DNA of 64,000 nt from the NCBI GenBank assembly GCA_003988795.1, contig QYAK01000015.1, forward strand, positions 620,001 through 684,000. The letters are read 5' to 3'. Shown here piece after piece: positions 46,558-59,140 of this stretch. Each line of letters begins with the position of its first letter. Position 1 is the first letter of the stretch. This DNA is from Proliferodiscus dingleyae. Lineage: Eukaryota > Ascomycota > Leotiomycetes > Helotiales > Lachnaceae. The notes below the pieces were generated by a model that was given only the letters and a program-made list of their open reading frames with translations, did no database searches and was not told the DNA's origin. Both the position numbers and the translations under genes were made by a program.

Positions 46558-48262
46558 TCAGATTAAAAGAATATCAGCTGTCATCTCAAGGCAGTCTTTC
46601 CACTCGAATGTCAAACTCGTGCGCCGTCTACTCCAGATCTCCTCCAAAATTGGCAAAATCTTCTGCCGATGCTTGGCTTCTGCCTCCAACACCCGCTGAG
46701 AGAAGACGGTTCGAAAATAAGGCTCGTCCTCTTTCTTTGCAATAGTTCCAATGACAAAGAGCGGACAGACACATGCTGGAAGTAAGTGTGCTGGAACGTG
46801 TGATTGAAGGAGGCTCATGGCTTCAGCAATAGCGGCGTCAATGGAACCCTTGTTCTGAAAGCCATGGGTAATCAAGTGCAAGTAAATCGAAGCCATGTAA
46901 GCGAATAGGAGTGTAACGACCCGAGAAGAAGTCGACGATGTATCTGCCTCTATCGAACAATCATTTCCAGAGATATCAAACCCTTCCAGCGCTGTCCGTG
47001 CGTGTCCACACTGAATATCTCTGTCGATGCCGTCGATTATATGCAGGGCCTCAGTGCATTCGATTGGTTCGAACGAGCAATTATATCTCTTTTCATAAAG
47101 CTCTGAAATACGACCAATTTGGAGCATTGCCCAATTTTGGCAGCCCACATATGTTTCAAGCTTGAATTGAGAATCAGGTGCTAGAAGAGAGAAATGATGT
47201 GGTAGCAGGACCGGCGCTTTCCCAGTTGTTATGGAGGAGATGATGTCAAGGAAAATGACTGTGCTACCTAGAAATCTGAAGCTCACTACTTCCTCTAAGA
47301 TGATAGCATCGGAGATCTGGAGAGAAAGGTTCTCATATAGAATTTTCCTCGCTTCTGCAGATACACCAATTTGAGTTAAGCCTGCCTCATAACGTCGCAG
47401 CACAATACCGAATGCGGCTCGAAGGTGCGCTTGCCACGCATTATCATTGCCAGTGTATAGCTATTTGACAACATTAGTTCAAGTCTGGACGTTGATATAG
47501 ATGGGTCAATACCTCCAAAAAGATTAATTGAACAACTGAAGCCATGATACCCAGTCGTGAAATCGGGCATGATTGCTGAGCAGATGCATTGACCATTTGA
47601 ATCGACACATGATGATACTTTTCTTGTTGGACCAGGGTGTCAGCTTGTTGCTGGCGATTCATCTTTTCAAAATTAGTGGTTCGGTGGTGGTGAGTACTGG
47701 AAGCCAAAGCTGTGTGATAGAAAGCCTTTGACTGGAGCAAAAGAGACAAGAGCCAGCCTCGTCCTCCCTCCATCGGATCCGGTTGATACATTGGATATTG
47801 TAAAGTGAATACTCTGTCTATAAAGTGCATCAGGAGTTGAGATTCGCCCGGTGGTACAGTAAATGGGGCTTCAGGCACATGGTGGTTTTCAGGGGTGTTA
47901 ACTGATGACCTATGATCTGATGGCGGAGTAGAATCATGCCGCTGAGTTGATTCAGAAGTCGAAGAAGATATATCTACCGTGTTAATCGTAGGCTTGGGTG
48001 CTATCGTCGCTATGTCCTGGAGTGGCCTAGAAGGCTGGGTTGAGGCTTTCCGTCGCCATGTATGCTTCACAACCTCTTTGAGATCGTTCGCAACTGCTCG
48101 TTCTTTCTCGCCATTGTCCATCCAATCAGGCTTTGGACCATAGCCATGACAAGTTATCGATAGCGACTCACAAGTTGAACATAAGGGGCGGCGTTCGTCA
48201 CATTTCTTTCGGCGCAAGCGGCACGTCCAGCACCCTTGCTTGCCTCGAAGTGGCCCACCCAT
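46558..48262 (-). CDS. Zn2Cys6 fungal transcription factor
   Basis: Two exons: 48262-47513 and 47460-46558, giving 550 residues. The N-terminal binuclear zinc cluster has six cysteines at 11, 14, 21, 28, 31 and 38 (CX2CX6CX6CX2CX6C, within GCWTCRLRRKKCDERRPLC), followed by a basic/linker region with KEVVKHTWRRK. The remainder matches the style of fungal-specific transcription factor domain 2 (HFIDRVFTLQYPMYQP, GRGWLLSLLLQSKAFYHTALA, TGNDNAWQAHLRAAF). It is a nuclear DNA-binding regulator of unknown targets. It lies upstream of, and in the same direction as, the FSP1-like gene, which is near an MFS transporter; such regulators often control their neighbours. Confidence 0.93.
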
Positions 48263-49229
48263 CGAGCCAGGCGCCAGCCTTCATGAAGTAACCTTGGGAT
48301 GATAGTCAGGTCAGCAAGATGTACACAAACTGTCGTTGTTCGTATAGGCCTGGCTCAATGATCAAGGTTCTTGACTTGAAATGCACGGCAGGCTCCAGTT
48401 TCTCAACGCGATGTTGGTCCTAGGACCCACATTTTGCTTATTCAGCATGTCATATAATCTCTTCTACATGGCTGAGATTTTACTCTTTAGACTCACATGA
48501 TTGATTGTTTATCTCTGTGATACTTGTCATATTTTCTCGAATACGCCAACCCTCAAAAGTCCTAGAGCTTGATTGACCATCTGTGGCGGGGTGGACATCT
48601 CCATTTTAGCGAGCGTGAAAGGGGGGGGCCTTTAGGCAGCAATGACTCCACTAATCCATGACTCCAAGGACGTCAAACAGACCAAACTCTCGAAGTACAA
48701 ACAACACAAATTTGCCTCCCAGCCAAATCTTTGAGTCACTTACGGTTCTCCTCGACGCTTCGAGTATAAATACTGCCCTCCCCTCCTCCTTTAATATTCT
48801 CTTTTTCTCTCCAGCTTCCTTTGCCGCATGGCTTAGATCAAGTGTAGTATCTGTTCTGCCCAGTTTGATCGCTGGTCCTTCCTCCACGAGGGGTTACTCA
48901 ATCATCGATTGCTATTTTTGAAGCATACAGATCGTGCGTGTACCGTGCTTGACATGAGCACCACGGCCTATTGTGTCCCTGGCTTCACACTGCTCCAGGT
49001 GATGCGAAATCAATCAATCCCTCCTTTTCATTGCATGATCTGACTTCGTTGGGCTCGCGAAGAAGAAGAATTTGAAAATTGGATTGAGGAGGAACAGATT
49101 AGGCACGAGGGAGCTTCAGATTTTTTTTTTTTTAAATATATAGAATTGTTGTATTTTAATTTTCTTCTTGACTTGATCTTACCAGTTGTAAGGCTTGCCC
49201 CTCTTCCAAAACTCAGAGCGACCTTGTCA
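48263..49229. other. Intergenic spacer with poly-T tract
   Basis: Upstream region of the regulator and 3' flank of the sacsin-BTB gene. A run of 13 T (49121-49133) lies about 100 bp after the sacsin-BTB stop. ORFs at 48651-48921 overlap on both strands and are judged spurious. Confidence 0.6.
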
Positions 49230-52200
49230 TTAATGTAGTCCTCCCGCGTGTGCCTTTTCCAACACATCTTTGTTGTCCCGAATGAACGAGGAACACGTTT
49301 CCTCCACATCCAGTGCTTTCGCCCGCCCCGCACGACCACGAACCTCAATGACGTTCTCAATATTGATGAATGCCCTACCAGCAGTTAGAATTCTGTTCTC
49401 GACTTCAGACTTTAGGCCGTCGATCAGCCAGTAGCTTGTGCCTTGGAGAATATCGAGAAGCAAGTTTAATTTTGCTGCTATGTCATCTTCATCATCATCT
49501 TTGGAGACCTCCATGTCCTGCCAATCGATAGGCACTTCGTAGGCATACTTCAGCAGGGCTGACAAGGTATGGTAGGATAAAAATACATCGGGGTCATCGT
49601 CCTTGTCATAGTATATGTCATTCTCGATCGACCAGTTGTCACGGAATTGTGCAGCAAACTTATCCGACATGGCGGCAAGCACAACTCGATGTGCCTTGAT
49701 AGATTTGCCCTCTGTGTGGAAGGTGATATCGACTTGCCTCTCATCATCCCACATCTTCTGTAGTTCGCGTTTGAGCGAGCGACTCGCACTAACATCCGGG
49801 CGTGTGACAGTTGGAAATGATATTGTCTTACACCCCACGGCCCGTAACAGCCTCTCAAATGGCATTAAACCTGGTCGTACAGCTTTTATTGGTCCAACAT
49901 CACAAGAACTTGACAAAACGAGCTCAGAGCTATCATGCCAAGATGACTTGACATCGTCCATGAGCATGGTTCTGTGGTCCGTAGAATTCAGATTAAGCCA
50001 CACCCGGCTGGTTCGCAGAACATGGCAGGATGAGCTCTGATCATATCGATTTTGGAGATATTCATAGGTCTTATTGAGATCACAAAGAAAGTCGACAAGA
50101 TGGTCCCGTTGCAAAGCCTGAGAAACCTCCTTCAAGTGCAGCAGATGTCGACATACCATGTCCACGGGTGGGCGACCCCCACCAGGCATTCTAGACAGAA
50201 TCTCTTGTGTTGGTGTGTATTTTGGGAAAGAAGTTTGACTCCAGCAGACTGCAATATCGTTGTGCGAGATGATCTCTGATAGACATAACAATGGTTTTGC
50301 CTTGGCTACAGAAGCCCTGGGGACCTTCCGATACTCCAGTTCCCAGTCGAAACCCGTGGAAGTTCGAAAGACCTGGTGCTGCGATATCTTGGCCAAATCC
50401 TCAGCATCAAAGGGTGCTATCCCATTATTCGGTCCCGTCAGCGGCAGTAAAACTTCTTGACTATCCAATTCAAGGTATACATCTCTCATTGCGTCTTGAG
50501 CGTTCAGACGAATATGTATTGCTTGTAAGCAAGGAAGGTAGTCAATAATCCTGACACGACCATCGTCGTTCAGATAACGCAGCCCTACTGTCAACCAAAA
50601 CGCTCGGTAAGGTCTCAATACGTCGTGGAGGAATCTAGTCTCCCTTTGATGCCTAAAGGCTGCTTCGAAAAGCTTGACGTTGTGATCGAAAAGCTGACTA
50701 GGTTTTCTCATATTACATTGCCCGTCGACTGCCATCCTCGCTTGACTCAAAATTTTCGAAAGTTTTTCAGAACTGGAGAGTAGCGACATAGCTTGTACGA
50801 GGTTGTGGAAGGATTCCAAATTGTCGTCATTCATAGTCGATGGTACCGGTAGCACATCCTTCAGAATAAGATCCTCTGCTGGCACTTTGTTGACTTCTAA
50901 CTTCAAAAGAACATCTTGGTGACCAAAATACTGCGAGAATTCGGGGTTGATGAATCTCCCACGGTCCTTCATCCATGGAACCAGGAGATGATGATTCATT
51001 GCCATAAAAGCGCCACGTGCGGGCGTTAGACCACCTGGGGAACAGTCCTTGAATGTCGGCCAAACAGGAATCAAGCTCAAAATGTTTTTGAACTTCTTGA
51101 ACAGGTCACATTCGGAGCCTGTTCGTTGAAAGGAGACATGGCTTATGATTAGCTGTTGGAGCACCTAATTATTTGGCCGGAATTAGCATTTGTCAAGCAT
51201 ACAATTGTCCCTGGTCGGGCGGTATAATGTAACAGGAAAAGCTTACCTCGAGGTCCAAGGTATTTAATCGTGCCAGCACAAGACGCCCCACTCCAATGTC
51301 TTCTAGGTCTGCAATCTTCTGCAAAGATTCTACAAACTTATAGAACTGAGACTCTCTGGCAAATGATGCGCCACTGCCCTCGCAAGATTTGGGCATGAAT
51401 TTGGCATCACAGCGAATAAGTTCAGGGAACTTATCACATATGGACTTGTGCTCGGGATCTAGGGGCTCTACCACCGCGGGTGACGTGCTAAACTCTGACG
51501 GTGATAGATAGAGCTCTTTGCCATTCAGCGTTCCGCGGAAAATGGCGACATCAAAGTCTGCAACGTCTGACACATCTCCGACATTTTTCCTGCAGTAGTC
51601 CCAGAATTTTGTGAGCCACCTGTCGTTTTCGGGGTTGGGCACTGATATTTTTGGCTTGAGACCAAGCAGCCTCCTTAGGTTGCGAAACTGCAAAGTGCTC
51701 AGGTTGAACTTCTTAGATTTAATAATCTGCTCAAGCGTGGCGCCGGTGTCCGAGCAAACCAAAAGGCTTGATGCGAAGTTGAACAGGTCCAGTTCTTCGG
51801 CCGAAGCCACATAGTGAAGGGGTGGCGGGGTCTCATTGGAGGCCACAAGGCCTAATTGGGCCAGGCTTCCGTCTGCAAGTGGAAGAATGTAACAGCCATT
51901 CAAATCTTCGAGTTCGTCATCTGTAGGGATGAGTTGGCTAAGAAGTACTTCCCAAACACGAGGATTATGGACCATCTCTCTCTGCAGACATTCCCCATTG
52001 ACATCTGACTTGAGCAGTTGGCGCAGCATTGGTCCATCAACACATTTGATTCCCTTCAAGGTCTTCAAATGCGACCTAAGGGGTTTTGGCATTTTGTGTA
52101 CTAGATTGACTCGCATCGATAGGAGCAACGGAGCTAATTTGTCAGAGACCTCGTCTGGCAGAAAAGAGAACACAGCTTGTCTAATGTCGAATACTTCTGC

Positions 52201-55200
52201 TCTTCGGCGTTGAGAGCAATTTTTAGAGACCTCAGCCTTTGGAAATAATCTTTCTGAGCTTCCTGGTAGCGCCCTCCGGAAAGACGCGATAAGAATTTCA
52301 GCAGGGCCCCCTGCCTGCGGGTCTTCGTGCGGCCAGAGTTCAAATGCTTCTTGGCCAAGATCTTGGGCAAGGCGTTCTAAAAGGTACAAGCAGAGTTTCG
52401 GCAATGGCTCTCTCGAAAGGAACGCATTCCACTTCGAACCGTAAGATTGTGCTCCGTCCTCGTCCACGTCGATAGACCGGCGGTCGCCGGATAGCTCGAA
52501 TGTAGCATGAACGTGAAATGGAAGCCACGAACGAATACCTAATGGAAGAGTGTTGAACATCTGCGGCTTCAAAGGAGCTGGCGCCGAGATTCCATTATCA
52601 AGATTGTCTGTTTTTGCAGATACTCTTGCGGCAATGCCACACTCGACATTCTTCATCGCTCTCCTAGAGATTGGTGGCAAGCGATGAGCCTCCGGTATTA
52701 GGTCCTCAATACAAACCAACCATTTATCTTTACCAGACATCTGTTGCTTGTCACCTACATGCTTGACATATGAACATACAACATATTCAGAAAGTGACTT
52801 TGCATAATCATCTAATGGTGGAGTTCGAGTGACGGACCATCCAGAATCGGTGTTGCTCCTAATGGTGAAATCAATAGATTTGATGTGTCTCAGGAAAAGG
52901 AGCGATATGCAAGCTTCATCATAATATTTGGTCATCAGTGACAAAGCATCTTTATTATCGAGGGTTGCCGTGCTCGCCCTTAGATCGGATTTTGTACCAG
53001 GGCTCAGGAACGGAAAGCGGAATATCGTTCCTTGGTAGTCATGGACGCCTTGCTCATAACCCCAAAGACCGTCAAAAGGTGCAAGCTGATCGCCACAAGC
53101 TTCTTCGACTTTTGACAACAAGAGCTTCATGCCCGGCTTACGCTTGCCTTTAATCTGATTTTTAGGCAAAACGCGCTGTTGAGGACTATATGTAACCAGT
53201 CAGCATGACAACATTTCAGGAATTCGTTGTAGGTCGGACCTACTCAAGGATTAGCAGGTATTTGCCCGACAAAATCATCGGACAGTCTGTCCAGTGATAC
53301 ATCGTTTGCGACCCACGGCCGTACTGGCCTATTGCCTCTTTATTATGGGCTTTGCTGCCCCTTCCGACGTTCTTAAACCCGTCGAAGTCATTGTTGGTGA
53401 ATACTACAAGATTTGTATCGTTAGCATATACCTACCTCAAGAATGCTAGTCGTTTACCTCCGTTGTTGTGGACAAGTAGTGCAGGTCCCTGAAACCTTTT
53501 CATCTCAGGAGTGAGGAGATTTGTTGAAGGATAAGTTCCTTCATCCAGTAACCAGCTGATTTTTGAGGCTCCCAAAGTGTCATCTGCATTTGCCAGATAC
53601 TCCTTGAACGTTGCTTCCTTCGGGCTGCGAATAGTAGGTCAGCTTACTCTCCCACCCGTCTTCCACGAAGATAGCTTAAGAATAAAATAGAGGGTCATCT
53701 TCTATGCTTCACTTACTATCGACCCAAAGTATCAGCGATCCGTGTTGTAACGTTCTCGTTCTGCTCAAACTCGTCTTCGTCATCAAGGTCCTCGATTTCC
53801 AACATGCCCTTGATAAAACGCTGCCTCAAGCTATCAATTCCAAGTTTCTCACAGACTCCGCGTGTGATATCTCGGTGAACAGTATTGAACTGTTGCTTAG
53901 ACTTCAAAGGCCCAAGATCGTCGTAGCTAATATCATGAAGTGGATGGAACAACCCCGAGCTTCCGATGACTTTGAGGCCTGACAGAGAATCTCTGGAAAA
54001 ATTGGAAGCAAACCTTAGGGTCTCAATGGCCACAGCAATATCGGAATCATCTAGTTCAGGCTTTGCTTCCAGCACAGATTGTATTTTGATCAAGTCAGCA
54101 AGTCGCAACTCATTCCTTACGCCAATTTTTGTTAGCAAGTCTCCATGAGCCTGCCAAAAATTGCGCTCAACATTGGCGATATAAGGTTGCAGACGTTCAT
54201 ATCCAGCAATGGATCGTCCGGGCTTAAAAGCTTGCGATGGTGTGATGAACATGCCGTTGCTAGCCAGGACACAGGGACGGCTAATGAGTCTATTTACAAC
54301 TTGTTCCGTGAGACTGTTTTGCGAGATATAGGTAAAGACAGCGTCGACAACTTTGCGCTCTGGAGCATTTCCATCTATAGCCCACTGAAGTTGAGACATT
54401 AAAATATCAACGTCCAATATCTTGTCCCAGCCAAGTTGCGCTCTCCATTGACTTGTGACGTATTTTGTGACAATCGGAAGCTGAGACCCAACTAGCAATC
54501 GATCCTCGCGACCGCGGCACTCTGTTGAGGCTTTCAAAGATAATATGCCATCGAGACTAGTAGTTGGAAGCCACTTCAGGAGTTGCAAGCTAGAATCTTG
54601 CTGTAGATTTGTTGAAGAAGTCCAGTGGCAGGTGGAGCTGAGGAGCTTTTGAGCACGAATTTGTACTTCTGAAATAGGATACCGATTGCTTTGTAGAAAC
54701 TTAGGTCAGCATATGAGATTTGTTTGAAAATGCATTGTAGCAGTGAAGAAAGCAGTGTTTCAGTCAGTATTGACTCGATTTGAAAGAGACAGCACCAAGT
54801 CCTCAATGGATCTTACCTTGCATAACAGGTTACTCTTTGCTCAGCAAAACCTTCATCCACCACAGTCTTCAAGCCACATTCTTTCAAAGCGAATTCGAAG
54901 TTTCGAAGAAAGGTCGCCGCTGGGATGATATCCTCGTCGTCGAAGCAGAGTTGTGTCAGCTCTACCACAGATGGGTCAATGAGATCCTGTGCTCTTTTGA
55001 AGCCACGTGTCGCTTTGTCCTGAAGCTGCGTCACTGGGATCATACTAAGCGCGCAAAGACTTCTCCGAACTGTTAAAGACAAGCCAGAGAAATTGCGGAG
55101 GATAAATGTTGCAATTTGCTCTTTGCTAGAAGCGGTCCAGTCAACAGACTTTTGAGTTTCCCATGCTGGGATGATATGCTTTTGCAAAACTTCGACTGTA

Positions 55201-58076
55201 CCGAGACATTCTCCAAGCTGGAGAGATTCGAGTATTGTTTGTGGCGGTGTTGATTGTTTGGTGAGCACGAACTGGACCCCCTTAATCAACGGCACTGGCT
55301 CGATGCCGTCGACAAGGCCAACTGTCTTGGCACTAGAAGCTAGATTGGTCCACGTTAATACAGATTTCCTATGTCACGTTAGCCTAAGACAATAGTACGA
55401 GGAATCAGATTGACAAACATTTTGCCTTTTGCCTCTATCCATGACACCTTCTGGAAAAGTTTCAAATCTTGCAGAAGTCCAGCCACACCTAGTCGTTCCG
55501 ATGAACCGAGAGATTCTGTTAGCTTTGAGGCGATATGCTTTGCTACAAAATGACGGTCTTTCTCTGAATCATCTTCAAGTCCGGGAGACGTCCGTTGTAG
55601 CCACATGAGAAGAGCCGTTAAGTCATCTCCATTCTCAAGGCAGAGATTCAAGGCAGAGGCTCGGCTTCCTGTCAATGTTGTGATAACTTGCTGAGGTAGT
55701 ACGCCTGATTGAGTGTCAAGCAAGGGTAGCGGCTTCGTGGTAGACCGAGCATCAATCCTCAGCATCAACTCGCCCACTGCATTGTTAGGGGCATAGTATA
55801 TCTGCGACGTCTGGATTCGAGGTTTCACTTTCCTATAATGTCCATTGCTTACTGGTAGCAGCCACATACAAGCAACACTTTTGTCAAGTACATCAATACC
55901 TCGAGTATTGATCCATTCCCACACGCTGGAAACAAATTTAAGAGCCTTCTCGTCAAGGGCAGTCATGTCTTCATTCGACGCGATATCTTGGAAGACATAT
56001 CTGAAGCAATAATCCTTCAAATGACCAGCTTCCCTATAACAAATAGAAGGATGAATCGTAGATTTTTCGCACCCTTCTTTCAAGGCCAATTGCGCTTTTT
56101 GTGAGAGCTTCTCAATATCTATATTGTGAGAGACATCAAGCTTATAGAGTTCCTCCTCTGAGGCGTCCCGGTGAAGAAAGGCATTTCGGTTTTCGATTGA
56201 ATGATATACTCCTTCCGTGAAAGGAAATAGCTCTAGACTCGCGTAGCCGGTGAATGAAGTCTCCGAGAGCAAGTACTCGAGAACCTTGTGTTTGGCTTGG
56301 TGACTCCATGATCGGATGGTGCTGTTCTTGCCTTTCAGGAACTCACAGAGACTGCTAGGCCCCAGGACTCGGCTCTGAAATATGCTGTTGGCTTTCTGCC
56401 GGAGCTTTTCTGGGACGTAAACAATCGGTGCTCTAGCTTCTCGAAGAGCCTCTCTAAGATCTGGATCGTCGAGCCCATTGTACAGCAAGCAATTCTTTGA
56501 TCTAAAATAGCCCACGCTGGTAGGCCACAGTGCAAGATTCTCTTTCACGATGACATGTGCAACATTGTTCAAAGCATTGCCCAGCGGGTCTCGTGCATCG
56601 TCAATGCTTTGTGGCCATCTCTCAAATGCTGAATCATAAGGGTGGAGAGTTGCTATATGACCAAGGAGTTTCACCCAAGCTCTGGGAACTTGTGCTTCTA
56701 GCAACCAGTTGTTCCACTTGGCAGGCTCCTGGTATTGCGTGCTTGTATCAGACATTTGATGTAGCCTCGCTCGATCTGGAGAGAGACTAAAGAGTCCGTG
56801 AATGTGAACAGGCTGGCAATTTTGAATAGGTAATGGCAAGACTGTAAACAACGATCCATGCTCGGCTTCGGCAGGTTTGATCTACATCTCTGTGAGCATC
56901 GTTTCAGTGTGTGAAAGACTGTCAATACTTACAGGGAGCTGAGCTGCGACGGCGATCCAGGGCAAGAGCTTTTGCTCCTGTGTCCAGTTCTCAAGGCTTT
57001 TGTCCATCAGCCCACATTGGATGCTATGATGGACTATGAAAGATGCATTCGTTGTCTCTCCCGCAGCATATGTCTTCTGTACTGTTGCTTCGAAGGTGAA
57101 GTCGAAGGCATAATCTTGATCTGTCTGTGCGCTCTTGAGTGCGTTGTTAACTTTTAACTTGTATCTGCACTTCTCGTTAGTAAATATCCTATGTTTGGGC
57201 GGTAGGATCTACTGACGACCGGAGTTGTTCACGATCGTCCATCTCGATCGTGACTGCCGGGGCAGCAGTAGATTCAAGTTGCAACTTCTCAACAGTTCTC
57301 ATGAATAATAAGCCACAATCTCCAAATTCATTCGCAAAGCTTTGGAGCACTTCCACGACTTCTGAGACGACTGTCGCGCGACTGCAGATTTCGCTTTTGA
57401 GTGCTTGTGCTTCGGTGCGAAGCGGAATGCGAATAATTGTGCCTTCGAATGGCCGGTCGGGGTGCTCCATGACTTGATCATACGCCGCTATATGATTTTG
57501 TATTGCTTTCACTCCATAATTGGCAACAAAATCGTACACATCTCCGTTTCCAGATCCTTCGCAGTGGGGATCCAAAATTAATAAACGCTCGCGAGACACG
57601 ACTGATGGTGAATCGGTCCAATTGTACACCTTCAGGTCATTAGTAGACACATTCAATAGACATTCAGAACTACTTACAGAATTGAAACCACGTCCAAACT
57701 TGCCAGTCGTAGAAGCGTCGTCGAACTTGAGTGAGTCTCCGAGGCGTGAGAGAGACTCAAAATCTTTTTGCGTGAAGACTGCATTATTGAATGCTAGCAG
57801 CGCCGGACCTTGATACTGTCCCAAGCGAGGATGGATCAGCTCGTCTGTTGGATGAGTCCTCACATCGAGCACAAAGCGCTGTAAGAAAGGTGAGCGAAGT
57901 TGATCGGGGAAGTAATACTTTGAGCTTCTCACCACTTCAGTGGCTCCTGCATCATCTGCATTCTGCAGAAGCTCTCGCAAAACAGTAGAGCCAGCAGGAT
58001 AATCTCTACAAATATTCTTTAGAGCTGTTGTGAGGCGCTGAACTTGCGCGTTGTTCGCGATGGGTTTCAGCGCCAT
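49230..58076 (-). CDS. Giant sacsin-like double GHKL ATPase protein with C-terminal BTB domain
   Basis: Eleven exons inferred: 58076-57933, 57878-57678, 57629-57213, 57169-56933, 56881-55419, 55368-54817, 54688-53717, 53624-53458, 53403-53244, 53185-51247 and 51164-49230. Together they give 2,728 residues. Residues 1 to about 250 form a sacsin-type HSP90/GHKL ATPase module: RELLQNADDAGATEVRF holds the catalytic Glu and the Asn/Asp nucleotide-binding residues (E35, N39, D41), and GKFGRGFNSVYNWTDSPS is the glycine-rich lid. A second module (about 1325-1440) repeats the pattern with FKEYLANADDTLGASKISW and IGQYGRGSQTMYHWTDCP. The last part (about 2545-2728) is a BTB fold (VDITFHTEGKSIKAHRVVL). 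Sacsin in animals is a chaperone-like protein; BTB domains recruit Cul3 or dimerise. Introns 1 and 2 are stop-free and multiples of three. The join at 57213/57169 is ambiguous. Confidence 0.85.
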
Positions 58077-59140
58077 GCTGCAGTTGTGTGAAGGCGGGTC
58101 GTAACAAGAACAGTATTTTATGAAGGAAATTGGCGTGTCATGAGAAAGAAGTTTAAGGAAGAAGAAGAGAAAGAAGAGGGTGACTTATTCCACAGAGATA
58201 TTGAATTGACAGCAGGCGGCTGGAGAGCCTTACTGCCTCTGCCTCGCCGCTACCAACAAGAGAAAGCCGCCCCTATTCGACTCGCGTAATCCAATCCGCC
58301 TTACCACCTGGTAGCAGCATCACCTGAAACGTGAATCCAACTGCCTTAGCTTTGTAGATTTTGACGCTGGAGAAAGGCATTCCGGAATATATTTCATTAT
58401 TGCAAACACGATGCCAGCTCATTGTGAAACAAGACAAAGAAAGGAAGTGATTTCTCCCTTCCAAGTCTCACAACGGGTTTCTACATAAATCTGCACAAGC
58501 TAAGGAATCTGCTATTCCACACAAGACAGTACTTTACCTTGTACTAGAGCAACAAAACAACCATCTCAAGCCATTCAGCTGAGCTACACACCCCCGAAGC
58601 ATTTCCGAGAGTTAAATTCAGACCGCCTCTTCTAAAGCACACATATTAAAGCGGCACTTGCCAGGCTTTCACAGTCTTGAGTTAAACCCCTTCCCCCCCA
58701 AAAGAACAACACAAAACAATAACTACAGTTTAGACAGGAACTTTCACAGCAATAAAGAGGCATAGATGGAGAATAAGATGGAAAAATGGGGGCGCTGAAG
58801 AAAGAATTATAGACCAAGAGACTCTAGCTTGAAATCTCCTCTTCTCAATTTTAAGAAAAAAGTGAAAATCACAACTAAGGACAGTTTCTCATGAGGAAAT
58901 TTTTACCGCCCAGTACCTTTTAGTGAACCCGCATCGTAGTCGCAAAACAAAAACCTCCCTCCAGCCCGGCACTGAACGCTGTTGGGCAAGAAATATGACA
59001 AAAAATTCTAGATAGCGTACGCCGAGCAGTTTTCCCATCATTCACATCATAGGTATCATAACATATCACATCAAATTGAAATTCCCCCGTCTACCTTGAT
59101 GCCTCTCTCTCCTTCTCTCCTTTTTCCAAACTCAGCTAGC
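58077..59140. other. Intergenic spacer between sacsin-BTB and coiled-coil genes
   Basis: About 1 kb of upstream region of the giant gene and 3' flank of the next. Short ORFs (58273-58464, 58632-58817) lack motifs. No repeats of note. Confidence 0.6.
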
